A stretch of DNA of 11,518 bases, from positions 1 through 11,518 of the forward strand of contig CALCQB010000358.1 of NCBI GenBank assembly GCA_937897535.1, in the 5' to 3' direction. The stretch comes from an uncultured Novosphingobium sp. (GTDB taxonomy: Bacteria; Pseudomonadota; Alphaproteobacteria; Sphingomonadales; Sphingomonadaceae). The notes under the pieces are model-generated. The model had not been told where the DNA came from. It saw only the letters and a program-made list of their open reading frames with translations, and ran no database searches. This document shows, in pieces, positions 5,453 to 11,518 of the stretch. Numbering within the stretch: position 1 is the first letter of the stretch; every line of letters starts with the position of its first letter. Position numbers and translations under genes: made by a program.

Positions 5453-6196
5453 TTACTCCACAATCGCGTCGGCAGCGGCTTCAGCCTCTGCCACGCTGGC
5501 TCCGCCGCGACCGAGCAGGTCGGCAACCTTCTTCCCGCGACGCTGGGCGACCGACTTCGGCGAAGTCTGGTTGACCAGGCCATCGAAAGTGGCGCGGATC
5601 ATGTTGTAGGGATTGCTGGTGCCGACCGACTTGGTCACCACGTCCGCAACGCCCAGGCTTTCAAAGACGGCGCGCATCGGGCCACCGGCGATGATCCCGG
5701 TCCCGGCCGGGGCCGAACGCAGGTTGACTTTGCCGGCACCGAACCGACCCTTGCAATCGTGATGCAAGGTACGGCCTTCCTTGAGCGGAACGCGGACCAT
5801 CTTCTTCTTGGCCGCTGCGGTCGCCTTGGTGATCGCTTCGGGCACTTCGCGTGCCTTGCCGTGACCAAAGCCGACCCGGCCCTTGCCATCGCCAACCACG
5901 ACCAGCGCTGCAAAGCCGAAGCGCTTGCCGCCCTTGACGGTCTTGGAGACCCGGTTGATGTGAACCAGCTTCTCGATCAGCTCTTCGCCGCCATCGTCAT
6001 CACCGCCACGGCCGCGATTGCGATCGTTGCCGCCGCGACCACCGCGGTTGCGATCGTTGCCGCCACGGTCATTGCCGCCGCGCCCACGTCCACCGCGGCC
6101 CCGCGCTTCGCGCTCGCCGCCTTCGCTGGGAGCAGCAGCTTCGACTGCGGCTGCCGGGGTTTCCACGCCGGCTTCGTTGTTGGTTTCGTCAGCCAT
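5453..6196 (-). CDS. rpsE: 30S ribosomal protein S5 (uS5) with RGG-rich N-terminal extension
   Basis: S5 is a small-subunit protein near the mRNA entry site that contributes to decoding accuracy. The conserved core starts near residue 71 (EELIEKLVHINRVSKTVKGG) and continues with the double-stranded RNA-binding fold (RFGFAALVVVGDGKGRVGFGHGKA) and the C-terminal domain with GTGIIAGGPMRAVFE. The total is 247 residues against 166 in E. coli. The extra 70 residues are an acidic/alanine stretch (1-30) and a low-complexity segment (31-65) of repeated RGG and GGNDRNRG units. The start MADETNNE (complement of 6194-6196) lies 1 base after the rplR stop. A longer in-frame reading up to 6253 would overlap rplR by over 50 bases and was not chosen. 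The core is intact. Confidence 0.97.
   Translation of the reverse strand: MADETNNEAGVETPAAAVEAAAPSEGGEREARGRGGRGRGGNDRGGNDRNRGGRGGNDRNRGRGGDDDGGEELIEKLVHINRVSKTVKGGKRFGFAALVVVGDGKGRVGFGHGKAREVPEAITKATAAAKKKMVRVPLKEGRTLHHDCKGRFGAGKVNLRSAPAGTGIIAGGPMRAVFESLGVADVVTKSVGTSNPYNMIRATFDGLVNQTSPKSVAQRRGKKVADLLGRGGASVAEAEAAADAIVE
6018..6064 (-). repeat. 30-bp-period tandem repeat inside rpsE
   Basis: TTGCGATCGTTGCCGCC occurs at 6018-6034 and again at 6048-6064, exactly 30 bases apart, so the reading frame is kept. A further degenerate copy (ATTGCCGCCGCG) follows near 6071. It encodes the GGNDRNRG(G) repeats of the S5 extension. Such repeats are prone to length change by slippage in multiples of the unit. 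Confidence 0.75.
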
Positions 6197-6197
6197 C

Positions 6198-6539
6198 TTA
6201 GAACTCCAGCCCGCCTTCGCGGGCGGCATCGGCCAGCGCCTTGACGCGGCCATGGAACAGGTAACCGCCGCGATCGAACACGACGGTGGTTACGCCAGCC
6301 TTCACAGCGGCTTCGGCCACAGCCTTGCCGACTTCGGCAGCGCCGTTCACGTTCGCGCCGGACTTCGACCCGAGGGTGTTGGCGGCAGCAACGGTGCGGC
6401 CCGCCGCATCGTCGATGATCTGGGCGTAGATGTGACGGCCCGAACGGTGCACCGAAAGCCGCGGACGGCCACCGGAATGCGCCTTGAGCGCGGTGCGGAC
6501 GCGCCGACGGCGGCGCGCAAACAGGGACAGCTTGGCCAT
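6198..6539 (-). CDS. rplR: 50S ribosomal protein L18 (uL18)
   Basis: L18 binds 5S rRNA together with L5 and anchors it in the central protuberance. The 113-residue protein has the basic start (LSLFARRRRRVRTALK), the RPRLSVHRSGRHIYAQIIDD strand region (25-44) and the hallmark C-terminus VVFDRGGYLFHGRVKALADAAREGGLEF, almost identical to E. coli. Length compares with 117 in E. coli. The ATG overlaps the rplF stop as TAATG, indicating translational coupling. Confidence 0.97.
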   Translation of the reverse strand: MAKLSLFARRRRRVRTALKAHSGGRPRLSVHRSGRHIYAQIIDDAAGRTVAAANTLGSKSGANVNGAAEVGKAVAEAAVKAGVTTVVFDRGGYLFHGRVKALADAAREGGLEF

Positions 6540-7072
6540 TACTTCTTCTTCCCTTCCTTGCGGAAGATGTACTCGCCGCGGTACTTGATGCCCTTGCCCT
6601 TGTAGGGCTCCGGCTTGCGCCAGCGGCGAATTTCGGCCGCAACCTGGCCGACCTTCTGCTTGTCGATACCCGAGATCTCGATCGTGGTGTTGTCCGGCGT
6701 CTTGATCTCGATGCCTTCGGGCACCGCGAAATCGACGTCGTGGCTGTAACCGAGCTGCAACTTCAGGTTCTTGCCCTGCGAGTTGGCACGATAGCCGACA
6801 CCGGTGATTTCAAGGACCTTGGTGTAACCCTCGGTCACCCCGGTCACCAGGTTGTCGACCAGCGTCCGCTGCATGCCCCAGAAGGCGCGTGCCTGCTTGC
6901 TGTCGTTACCCGGCTTGACGACGATCGCGTCGCCATCGACGGCGTAGCTGATTTCGTCACGAAGGCTCAGCGTGAGGGTGCCCTTGGGGCCCTTCACCGT
7001 GAGGGTGCCGTTCGCGATTTCGGCGCTGACGCCGCTCGGGATCGACACCGGACGTTTACCGATGCGGCTCAT
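6539..7072 (-). CDS. rplF: 50S ribosomal protein L6 (uL6)
   Basis: L6 (177 residues, same as E. coli) sits at the base of the L7/L12 stalk near the sarcin-ricin loop. The N-terminus MSRIGKRPVSIPSGV and the C-terminal signature PEPYKGKGIKY (154-164) are diagnostic, and the two repeated alpha/beta domains fit the length. The start overlaps the rpsH stop as TGATG and its own stop overlaps the rplR start, so it is tightly coupled on both sides. Confidence 0.98.
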   Translation of the reverse strand: MSRIGKRPVSIPSGVSAEIANGTLTVKGPKGTLTLSLRDEISYAVDGDAIVVKPGNDSKQARAFWGMQRTLVDNLVTGVTEGYTKVLEITGVGYRANSQGKNLKLQLGYSHDVDFAVPEGIEIKTPDNTTIEISGIDKQKVGQVAAEIRRWRKPEPYKGKGIKYRGEYIFRKEGKKK

Positions 7073-7467
7073 CAGAATACCTCCGCCAGCACTTCGCCGC
7101 CGACATTCTGCACGCGCGCTTCGGCATCCGAAAGCACGCCACGCGGCGTCGAGACGATGGTGATGCCAAGACCGTTGCGGACCACCGGGAGTTCCTTGGA
7201 ACCCGAGTAGACGCGGCGGCCAGGCTTGGAGACGCGGGCAACGTGCTTGATCGCAGGTTCACCCTCGAAATACTTGAGCTCGATCCGCAGCTGCGGATGA
7301 GCGCCGGTGGCGTCTTCCGTATAGCCACGAATATAGCCTTCGCGCTGGAGCACTTCGAGCACGTTGGCGCGAAGCTTGGAGGCCGGGGAAAGGACAGAGT
7401 CCTTCTTTGCCCGCTGGCCGTTGCGGATGCGGGTGAGCATATCACCCAGGGGATCGGTCAGTGCCAT
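7072..7467 (-). CDS. rpsH: 30S ribosomal protein S8 (uS8)
   Basis: S8 binds the central domain of 16S rRNA early in assembly; in E. coli it also represses the spc operon by binding its mRNA near rplE. The 131-residue protein starts MALTDPLGDMLTRIRNGQ and has the conserved C-terminal STPRG (106-110) followed by GGEVLAEVF. Length is normal (130 in E. coli). No obvious copy of the S8-binding rRNA helix was recognised by eye near rplE, so feedback cannot be claimed here. It starts 10 bases after the rpsN stop. Confidence 0.97.
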   Translation of the reverse strand: MALTDPLGDMLTRIRNGQRAKKDSVLSPASKLRANVLEVLQREGYIRGYTEDATGAHPQLRIELKYFEGEPAIKHVARVSKPGRRVYSGSKELPVVRNGLGITIVSTPRGVLSDAEARVQNVGGEVLAEVF

Positions 7468-7477
7468 CGCTTGATCC

Positions 7478-7783
7478 TTACCAGCTCGACTTGGTCAGGC
7501 CGGGGATAAGGCCCTTGTTGCCTTTGTCCCGCAGCTCGATCCGGCAGAGGCCGAACTTGCGATAATAGCCGCGCGGGCGGCCGGTGGTGACGCAGCGGTT
7601 GCGCACGCGGGTGGGGTTCCCGTTGCGCGGGATTTCCGCCAGCTTGAGGCGCGCCATCAGACGGTCGCCGTCGTCGAGCGACGTATCGTCGGCAATCGCC
7701 TTCAGCGCCGCATATTTGGCTGCGTACTTCTTGACGAGCTTCTTACGACGCTCGTTCTTGTTCACGGAACTCAGTTTCGCCAT
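7478..7783 (-). CDS. rpsN: 30S ribosomal protein S14 (uS14), zinc-independent form
   Basis: S14 sits in the head of the small subunit. At 101 residues it is the long, zinc-free (C-) form: the C-terminal half reads RNRCVTTGRPRGYYRKFGLCRIELRD, where the CxxC pairs of the short zinc form are missing and only single cysteines remain. The end GLIPGLTKSSW is typical. The ATG (complement of 7781-7783) follows a 20-base gap after rplE with a purine run AGAGAGAG upstream as a likely ribosome binding site. Confidence 0.97.
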   Translation of the reverse strand: MAKLSSVNKNERRKKLVKKYAAKYAALKAIADDTSLDDGDRLMARLKLAEIPRNGNPTRVRNRCVTTGRPRGYYRKFGLCRIELRDKGNKGLIPGLTKSSW

Positions 7784-7803
7784 GGACTTAAGCTCTCTCT
7801 ATC

Positions 7804-8379
7804 TCAGGCCGCTTGCGCGGTTTCGGCTTCGGCCGGGAACGGGAACCCGAACAGACGGAGCAGCTCACGCGCTTCGTCGTCGGTCTTGGCGGTGGTGGTG
7901 ACAATGATGTCCATCCCACGCACCTTTTCGATCTGATCGTAGCTGATCTCGGGGAAGATGATCTGCTCTTTCAGGCCCATCGCATAGTTGCCGCGCCCGT
8001 CGAACGACTTGGCGTTGACACCACGAAAGTCGCGGATGCGGGGCATGGCAACGGTGATCAGCCGGTCGAGGAATTCGTACATGCGTTCGCGGCGCAGGGT
8101 AACCTTGCAACCGATCGGCATGCCTTCACGCAGCTTGAACTGCGCGATCGACTTCTTGGCCTTGGTGATGACCGGCTTCTGGCCGGCAATCAGGGCCATT
8201 TCTTCGGCGGCAATCGTGACCTTCTTCTTGTCCTGGCTGCCTTCGCCGACGCCCATGTTGATCGTGATCTTTTCGATCTTGGGCACTTCCATGTGGTTCT
8301 TGTAGCCGAACTTCTCGGTCATCGCCTTGACGATTTCCGCATCGTACTTGGTCCGCATCCGCGGCACATAATCAGCCAT
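7804..8379 (-). CDS. rplE: 50S ribosomal protein L5 (uL5)
   Basis: L5 (191 residues; 179 in E. coli) binds 5S rRNA and contacts the P-site tRNA and S13. Recognisable parts are NHMEVPKIEKITINMGVGEG (28-47), GQKPVITKAKKSIAQFKLREG, and the C-terminal RGMDIIVTTTAKTDDEARELLRLFGFPF. The tail PAEAETAQAA is a short extra end. I took the ATG at 8379 (MADYVPRMRTKY); the longer in-frame reading to 8571 would lie inside rplX. The start overlaps the end of rplX by 8 bases, which implies translational coupling. Confidence 0.97.
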   Translation of the reverse strand: MADYVPRMRTKYDAEIVKAMTEKFGYKNHMEVPKIEKITINMGVGEGSQDKKKVTIAAEEMALIAGQKPVITKAKKSIAQFKLREGMPIGCKVTLRRERMYEFLDRLITVAMPRIRDFRGVNAKSFDGRGNYAMGLKEQIIFPEISYDQIEKVRGMDIIVTTTAKTDDEARELLRLFGFPFPAEAETAQAA

Positions 8380-8695
8380 CGATCTTCTCCCCGGACTTGA
8401 CGGCCACGCGGATCTTCTTGCCGTCTTTCGACGTTTCGAAGCGGACGCGGGTGGCCTTGCCGGTCTTGGGGTCGGCCAGGCCGACCTTGGAAATTGCCAT
8501 CGGCGCCTCGCGGCGGTCGATCCCGCCCTGCGGGTTGGCCTGGCTCGGCTTGCGGTGACGGGCAGCGACATTCGCGCCCTGTACCAGTACCTTGCCGTCC
8601 TTCGGCATCACGGCCAGAACGGTGCCGGTGTGGCCCTTGTCCTTGCCCGAACGGACGACGACACTGTCGCCCTTCTTGATCTTCGCGGCACCCAT
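8372..8695 (-). CDS. rplX: 50S ribosomal protein L24 (uL24)
   Basis: L24 starts large-subunit assembly by binding the 5' domain of 23S rRNA. The 107-residue protein begins MGAAKIKKGDSVVVRSGKDK; residues 5-29 form the KOW motif (KKGD...GKDKGHTGTVL). GGIDRREAPMAISKVGLADPKTGKATRV is the conserved C-terminal part. The chosen ATG (complement of 8693-8695) overlaps the rplN stop as TAATG; longer in-frame readings would run through rplN and are not used. Confidence 0.97.
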   Translation of the reverse strand: MGAAKIKKGDSVVVRSGKDKGHTGTVLAVMPKDGKVLVQGANVAARHRKPSQANPQGGIDRREAPMAISKVGLADPKTGKATRVRFETSKDGKKIRVAVKSGEKIDG

Positions 8696-9063
8696 TACAG
8701 CACCTCCGGCGCAAGGCTGATGATCTTCATGTAGCCCTTGCCGCGCAGTTCGCGCACGACCGGGCCAAAGATACGCGTGCCGATCGGCTCGGCATTCTTG
8801 TTGATCAGCACGGCAGCATTGCTGTCGAAGCGGATCACGCTGCCGTCGGTCCGGCGGACTTCCTTGCGGGTCCGAACGATGACGGCACGGTGGACGTCGC
8901 CCTTCTTCACCTTGGTGCGCGGCTGTGCTTCTTTGACCGACACCACGATGATGTCGCCCACGCCGGCGGTGCGGCGCTTGGATCCGCCCAGCACCTTGAT
9001 GCACTGGACGCGCTTGGCGCCGCTGTTGTCAGCGACATCAAGCTGGGATTGCATCTGGATCAT
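8695..9063 (-). CDS. rplN: 50S ribosomal protein L14 (uL14)
   Basis: L14 (122 residues, nearly invariant length) lies at the subunit interface and is a contact for the silencing factor RsfS. MIQMQSQLDVADNSGAKRVQCIKVLGG at the start and the end GPVVRELRGKGYMKIISLAPEVL are diagnostic. It is preceded by AAGGA 9 bases upstream of the ATG and by the 57-base gap that separates it from rpsQ. In E. coli rplN is the first gene of the spc operon, so this is the natural place for regulation. Confidence 0.98.
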   Translation of the reverse strand: MIQMQSQLDVADNSGAKRVQCIKVLGGSKRRTAGVGDIIVVSVKEAQPRTKVKKGDVHRAVIVRTRKEVRRTDGSVIRFDSNAAVLINKNAEPIGTRIFGPVVRELRGKGYMKIISLAPEVL

Positions 9064-9080
9064 TGATCCGGTTCCTTCTC

Positions 9081-9105
9081 ACTGGCTTGCCGGTACCAGT
9101 CCGGC
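9081..9105 (-). promoter_or_regulatory. Interleaved inverted repeats (possible pseudoknot) upstream of rplN
   Basis: Two perfect 5-base stems interlock: ACTGG (9081-9085) with CCAGT (9096-9100), and GCCGG (9089-9093) with CCGGC (9101-9105). The second can extend by one T-A pair (9088 with 9106). As an RNA of the minus strand this is an H-type pseudoknot layout, or two mutually exclusive hairpins. It lies 18 bases before the rplN ATG, just upstream of the ribosome binding site, in the only sizeable gap of the S10-spc run. A T6 run lies before the structure in the direction of transcription, so it is not a terminator. Function is inferred. Confidence 0.4.
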
Positions 9106-9120
9106 AGTTCCAAAAAAGTC

Positions 9121-9390
9121 TTAGACGTCGGCTTCGACGGCGGTGCCCTTGCTGGCGGTGACGCGTTCGATCACCTTCCAGGTCTTGAGCTTCGAAAGCG
9201 GGCGGGTCTCTTCGATCCGCACGGTCTCGCCGGTCTTGAAGGCGTTGTCTTCGTCGTGGGCGTGATACTTCTTCGAACGGCGGATGATCTTCCCGTAGAG
9301 CGGGTGCTTCACCTTGCGTTCGACCTTCACGACCACGGTCTTGTCGGTCTTGTCGGAAACCACGGTCCCGATCAGGATACGCTTGGGCAT
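9121..9390 (-). CDS. rpsQ: 30S ribosomal protein S17 (uS17)
   Basis: S17 (89 residues; 84 in E. coli) is an early-binding OB-fold protein of the small-subunit body. PKRILIGTVVSDKTDKTVVVKVERKVKHPLYGK and the middle HDEDNAFKTGETVRIEETRPLSKLKTW are diagnostic. The ATG is 10 bases after rpmC, with a near-perfect TAAGGAG overlapping the rpmC stop and 6 bases from the start, a strong site. It is the last gene of the S10 operon in E. coli; the gap after it holds a possible regulatory structure. Confidence 0.97.
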   Translation of the reverse strand: MPKRILIGTVVSDKTDKTVVVKVERKVKHPLYGKIIRRSKKYHAHDEDNAFKTGETVRIEETRPLSKLKTWKVIERVTASKGTAVEADV

Positions 9391-9400
9391 CGTGGGCTCC

Positions 9401-9601
9401 TTACTTCGCGCTGCGGGCGCGTTCGCCCTGCAACGTCTTGATGCGGGCGATATCGCGACGCACTTCCTTGATGCGCGCGGGACGCTCGAGCTGGTTGGTC
9501 GCAGCCTGGAAGCGCAGGTTGAATGCCTCGCGCTTCAGCTCGGCCATGTCGGCCGACAGCTGGTCGTCCGTCTTGGGGCGCAGATCGCTAACCTTGGCCA
9601 T
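9401..9601 (-). CDS. rpmC: 50S ribosomal protein L29 (uL29)
   Basis: L29 (66 residues) is a helical hairpin at the polypeptide exit, next to the docking site for trigger factor and SRP on L23. The start MAKVSDLRPKTDDQL, the central LKREAFNLRFQAATNQLERPARIKEVRRDIARIKTL (with the conserved NLRFQ...Q.E segment) and the length fit the family. The start overlaps the rplP stop as TAATG. Confidence 0.96.
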   Translation of the reverse strand: MAKVSDLRPKTDDQLSADMAELKREAFNLRFQAATNQLERPARIKEVRRDIARIKTLQGERARSAK

Positions 9602-10035
9602 TATTCACCTCCGAGGTGGCTGGTGTCGCCCAGGCGGGCAACGACCTTGGTCTTCACCGGCAGCTTCATCGCAGCGCGGCTGAACGCTTCGGCGGCCAAC
9701 GGACCGGCAACGCCATCGAGTTCGAACAGGATCCGGCCCGGCTTGACGCGCGCAGCCCAGTATTCGACCGAACCCTTGCCCTTGCCCTGACGGACTTCGG
9801 CCGGCTTCTTCGACACCGGCACGTCCGGGAAGATCCGGATCCAGAGCCGGCCCTGACGCTTGATGTGACGCGTGATCGCGCGGCGGGCCGCTTCGATCTG
9901 GCGGGCGGTGATCCGCTCCGGCTCAAGGCACTTCAGCCCGTAGGAGCCAAAGTTGAGGTCGGTGCCACCCTTGGCATTGCCATGGATGCGGCCCTTGAAG
10001 GCCTTGCGGAATTTATGCTTTTTCGGTTGCAGCAT
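9601..10035 (-). CDS. rplP: 50S ribosomal protein L16 (uL16)
   Basis: L16 (144 residues; 136 in E. coli) shapes the A-site tRNA path and is needed for late 50S assembly. MLQPKKHKFRKAFKGR, LTARQIEAARRAITRHIKRQGRLWIRIFPD-like residues around 41-71, and VRQGKGKGSVEYW (81-93) are diagnostic. Arg82 aligns with Arg81 of E. coli L16, the residue hydroxylated there by the oxygenase YcfD. The ATG is 3 bases after the rpsC stop with AGGAA inside the end of rpsC, so the genes are coupled. Confidence 0.97.
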   Translation of the reverse strand: MLQPKKHKFRKAFKGRIHGNAKGGTDLNFGSYGLKCLEPERITARQIEAARRAITRHIKRQGRLWIRIFPDVPVSKKPAEVRQGKGKGSVEYWAARVKPGRILFELDGVAGPLAAEAFSRAAMKLPVKTKVVARLGDTSHLGGE

Positions 10036-10038
10036 GAC

Positions 10039-10749
10039 TTAGTTCCTGCGGTCTTCGCGAGCCGGACGGACGCCCGAGGTCTGGGCTTCGAGCATCAGAC
10101 GGTCCTGCGCCATCGGATCGTGGCCAAGGATTTCGCCCTTGAAGACCCACACCTTGATTCCGATGATGCCATAGGTGGTCAGCGCCTCGGCTTCGGCATA
10201 GTCGATGTTCGCGCGCAGCGTGTGCAGCGGAACGCGGCCTTCGCGGTACTGTTCGACCCGGGCGATTTCGGCGCCGCCGAGACGGCCGCCGCATACCACC
10301 TTGATGCCTTCGGCACCCAGGCGCATGGCCGACTGCATCGCGCGCTTCATCGCACGGCGGAACGCAACGCGGCGGATCAGCTGATCGGCGATGCCCTGCG
10401 CAACGAGCTTGGCGTCGATTTCCGGCTTGCGGATTTCAACGATGTTGAGCTTGACGTCGCTGCCGGTCATCTTGGCGATCTGCGAGCGCAGCTTTTCGAT
10501 GTCCGCGCCCTTCTTGCCGATGATCACGCCAGGACGAGCGGCATAGATCGAAACGCGGCAGACCTTGGCCGGACGCTCGATCACGACCTTCGAAATCGCC
10601 GCCTGGGGCAGCGTTCCGGTCACGAACTTGCGGATCTTGAGGTCTTCCTCAAGCAGCTGGGCGTAGTTCTTGCCTTCGGCGTACCAGCGGCTGTCCCAGG
10701 TGCGGTTGATCTGCAGGCGCAGGCCGATCGGATTTGACTTGTGACCCAT
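10039..10749 (-). CDS. rpsC: 30S ribosomal protein S3 (uS3)
   Basis: S3 (236 residues; 233 in E. coli) forms part of the mRNA entry channel. MGHKSNPIGLRLQINRTWDSRWYA is the conserved start. The type II KH domain has its GxxG loop as GKKG at 78-81, and the C-terminal domain includes GRVPLHTLRANIDYA (171-185). FRRAMKR at 130-136 contains Arg131, Arg132 and Lys135, the residues tied to ribosomal mRNA helicase activity in E. coli. It starts 3 bases after rplV. Confidence 0.98.
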   Translation of the reverse strand: MGHKSNPIGLRLQINRTWDSRWYAEGKNYAQLLEEDLKIRKFVTGTLPQAAISKVVIERPAKVCRVSIYAARPGVIIGKKGADIEKLRSQIAKMTGSDVKLNIVEIRKPEIDAKLVAQGIADQLIRRVAFRRAMKRAMQSAMRLGAEGIKVVCGGRLGGAEIARVEQYREGRVPLHTLRANIDYAEAEALTTYGIIGIKVWVFKGEILGHDPMAQDRLMLEAQTSGVRPAREDRRN

Positions 10750-10752
10750 GAC

Positions 10753-11142
10753 TTACGCCTCCCCTGCTTCGAAGGACACTTCGCGAACCACGATCCGCAG
10801 CCGGCTGAACGGCTTGAGGATCCGGGTCGACTTGCCACGACCGCGGGTGTGGAAGCGCTTCATGGTGATCGCCTTGCCAACGCTGGCTTCCGACACGACC
10901 AGCGCATCGACGTCCAGGTTGTGGTTATTTTCCGCGTTGGCGATCGCCGAAGCGAGCACCTTCTTGGCGTCGGCTGCCATGGCCCGCTTGGAGAACGAGA
11001 GGATGTTCATCGCCTCTTCGACCTTGCGGCCACGGATCAGCGCAGCGACCAGGTTGAGCTTCTGGGCCGAACCACGGATCGTGGTGCCAACCGACAGGGC
11101 TTCGTTTTCTGCGACGCGGCGGGGGGATTTTGCCTTGCCCAT
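10753..11142 (-). CDS. rplV: 50S ribosomal protein L22 (uL22)
   Basis: L22 (129 residues; 110 in E. coli) touches all domains of 23S rRNA; its long beta-hairpin lines the peptide exit tunnel. The core runs from ALSVGTTIRGSAQKLNLVAALIRGRKVEEAMNIL to the hairpin region KRFHTRGRGKSTRILKPFSRLRIVV near the C-terminus. The protein is longer than E. coli L22 at its N-terminus (MGKAKSPRRVAENEA). The ATG overlaps the rpsS stop as TAATG. Confidence 0.97.
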   Translation of the reverse strand: MGKAKSPRRVAENEALSVGTTIRGSAQKLNLVAALIRGRKVEEAMNILSFSKRAMAADAKKVLASAIANAENNHNLDVDALVVSEASVGKAITMKRFHTRGRGKSTRILKPFSRLRIVVREVSFEAGEA

Positions 11143-11420
11143 TAGCGCTTGCCCTTCTTGTCGGCAGCGTGGCCCGGGAAGGTGCGCGTGGGCGCAAATT
11201 CACCAAGCTTGTGGCCGACCATGTCTTCGTTGACCGAGACGGGGATGAACTTGTGGCCGTTGTAGACGTTGAACGTCAGACCAACGAACTGCGGCAGGAT
11301 CGTCGAACGACGCGACCAGGTCTTGATCGGAGCGGCGCGGCTACCCGTATCCTGCATGGCTTCCGCCTTTTTCAGCAGGTGCAGGTCGACGAAGGGGCCT
11401 TTCCATACGGAACGTGCCAT
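11142..11420 (-). CDS. rpsS: 30S ribosomal protein S19 (uS19)
   Basis: S19 (92 residues, as in E. coli) lies in the head of the small subunit with S13 and contacts tRNA. MARSVWKGPFVDLHLLKKAE, IKTWSRRSTILPQFVGLTFNVYNG and HKLGEFAPTRTFPGHAADKK are diagnostic. The ATG lies 6 bases after the rplB stop; the end of rplB supplies the purine-rich AGAGG binding site. Confidence 0.98.
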   Translation of the reverse strand: MARSVWKGPFVDLHLLKKAEAMQDTGSRAAPIKTWSRRSTILPQFVGLTFNVYNGHKFIPVSVNEDMVGHKLGEFAPTRTFPGHAADKKGKR

Positions 11421-11426
11421 GGGGCC

Positions 11427-11518
11427 TTACCTCTTCTTCTTGGCGTGACGCGAACGGATAATCAGCTTGTCCGTCTGCTTGTTGTTGCGGGTGCGGGCGC
11501 CCTTGGTCGGCTTGCCCC
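11427..11518 (-). CDS. rplB: 50S ribosomal protein L2 (uL2), C-terminal end only (partial)
   Basis: Only the last 30 or so codons are in the window; the gene continues past base 11518. The readable C-terminus GKPTKGARTRNNKQTDKL, then IIRSRHAKKKR and a TAA stop, corresponds to the conserved basic tail of L2 (TRSNKRTDKFIV in E. coli). L2 is a primary 23S rRNA binder required for subunit joining and peptidyl transfer. Its place before rpsS is the standard S10 operon order. Confidence 0.95.
   Translation of the reverse strand, partial: GKPTKGARTRNNKQTDKLIIRSRHAKKKR

Noticed and set aside
6197..6253. Longer N-terminus for S5
   Set aside because: It would overlap rplR by more than 50 bases, while an ATG one base after the rplR stop gives a sensible start.
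8380..8571. Longer N-terminus for L5
   Set aside because: It would lie within the rplX coding region in another frame; the L5 family start fits the ATG at 8379.
9111..9117. T-run after rpsQ as an intrinsic terminator
   Set aside because: On the minus strand the T6 run comes before, not after, the paired stems, so it does not have terminator layout.
9616..10737. A 373-residue open frame on the plus strand opposite rplP and rpsC
   Set aside because: It is antisense to two clearly recognised ribosomal genes and shows no family motif. Long antisense frames are expected in GC-rich coding DNA.

Overview
This window is a ribosomal-protein supercluster (S10 and spc operons) of a high-GC alphaproteobacterium, read almost entirely on the minus strand. 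The secY-adk linkage, the 101-residue S14 without zinc cysteines, the long N-terminal extension of S5 and the C-terminal extension of L15 point to Alphaproteobacteria. Sphingomonadales is my best guess, but that is recognition rather than proof.

In transcription order (right to left), the window opens in the 3' end of rplB (L2). It then runs rpsS, rplV, rpsC, rplP, rpmC, rpsQ, rplN, rplX, rplE, rpsN, rpsH, rplF, rplR, rpsE and rpmD. These genes are packed with overlaps or gaps of a few bases. The largest gap is 57 bases between rpsQ and rplN, which is the border of the S10 and spc operons in E. coli. That gap holds two interleaved inverted repeats able to form a pseudoknot.

The spc order is broken after rpmD. 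A perfect 12-bp-stem terminator (5219-5247) follows rpmD. Next come two genes unrelated to translation: an FkbM-type SAM methyltransferase on the minus strand and a GT-C membrane glycosyltransferase (family 39/PMT_2-like) on the plus strand. They converge and share a 4-base CTAG that encodes both stop codons. Ribosomal genes resume with rplO, followed by secY and adk. These must rely on a new promoter or on transcription passing antisense through the glycosyltransferase; weak promoter candidates lie upstream of rplO and of secY. The secY leader (144 bases) contains three stem-loops.

After adk, the last 63 bases hold the signal peptide of a further minus-strand gene, so adk is not followed directly by rpsM.

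Most of the window makes ribosomal proteins, the SecY translocon channel and adenylate kinase. The inserted pair probably modifies a cell-envelope or exported glycan, an inference from family membership only. No mobile element, CRISPR array, tRNA or rRNA was seen, and there is no gene-free stretch above 300 bases.
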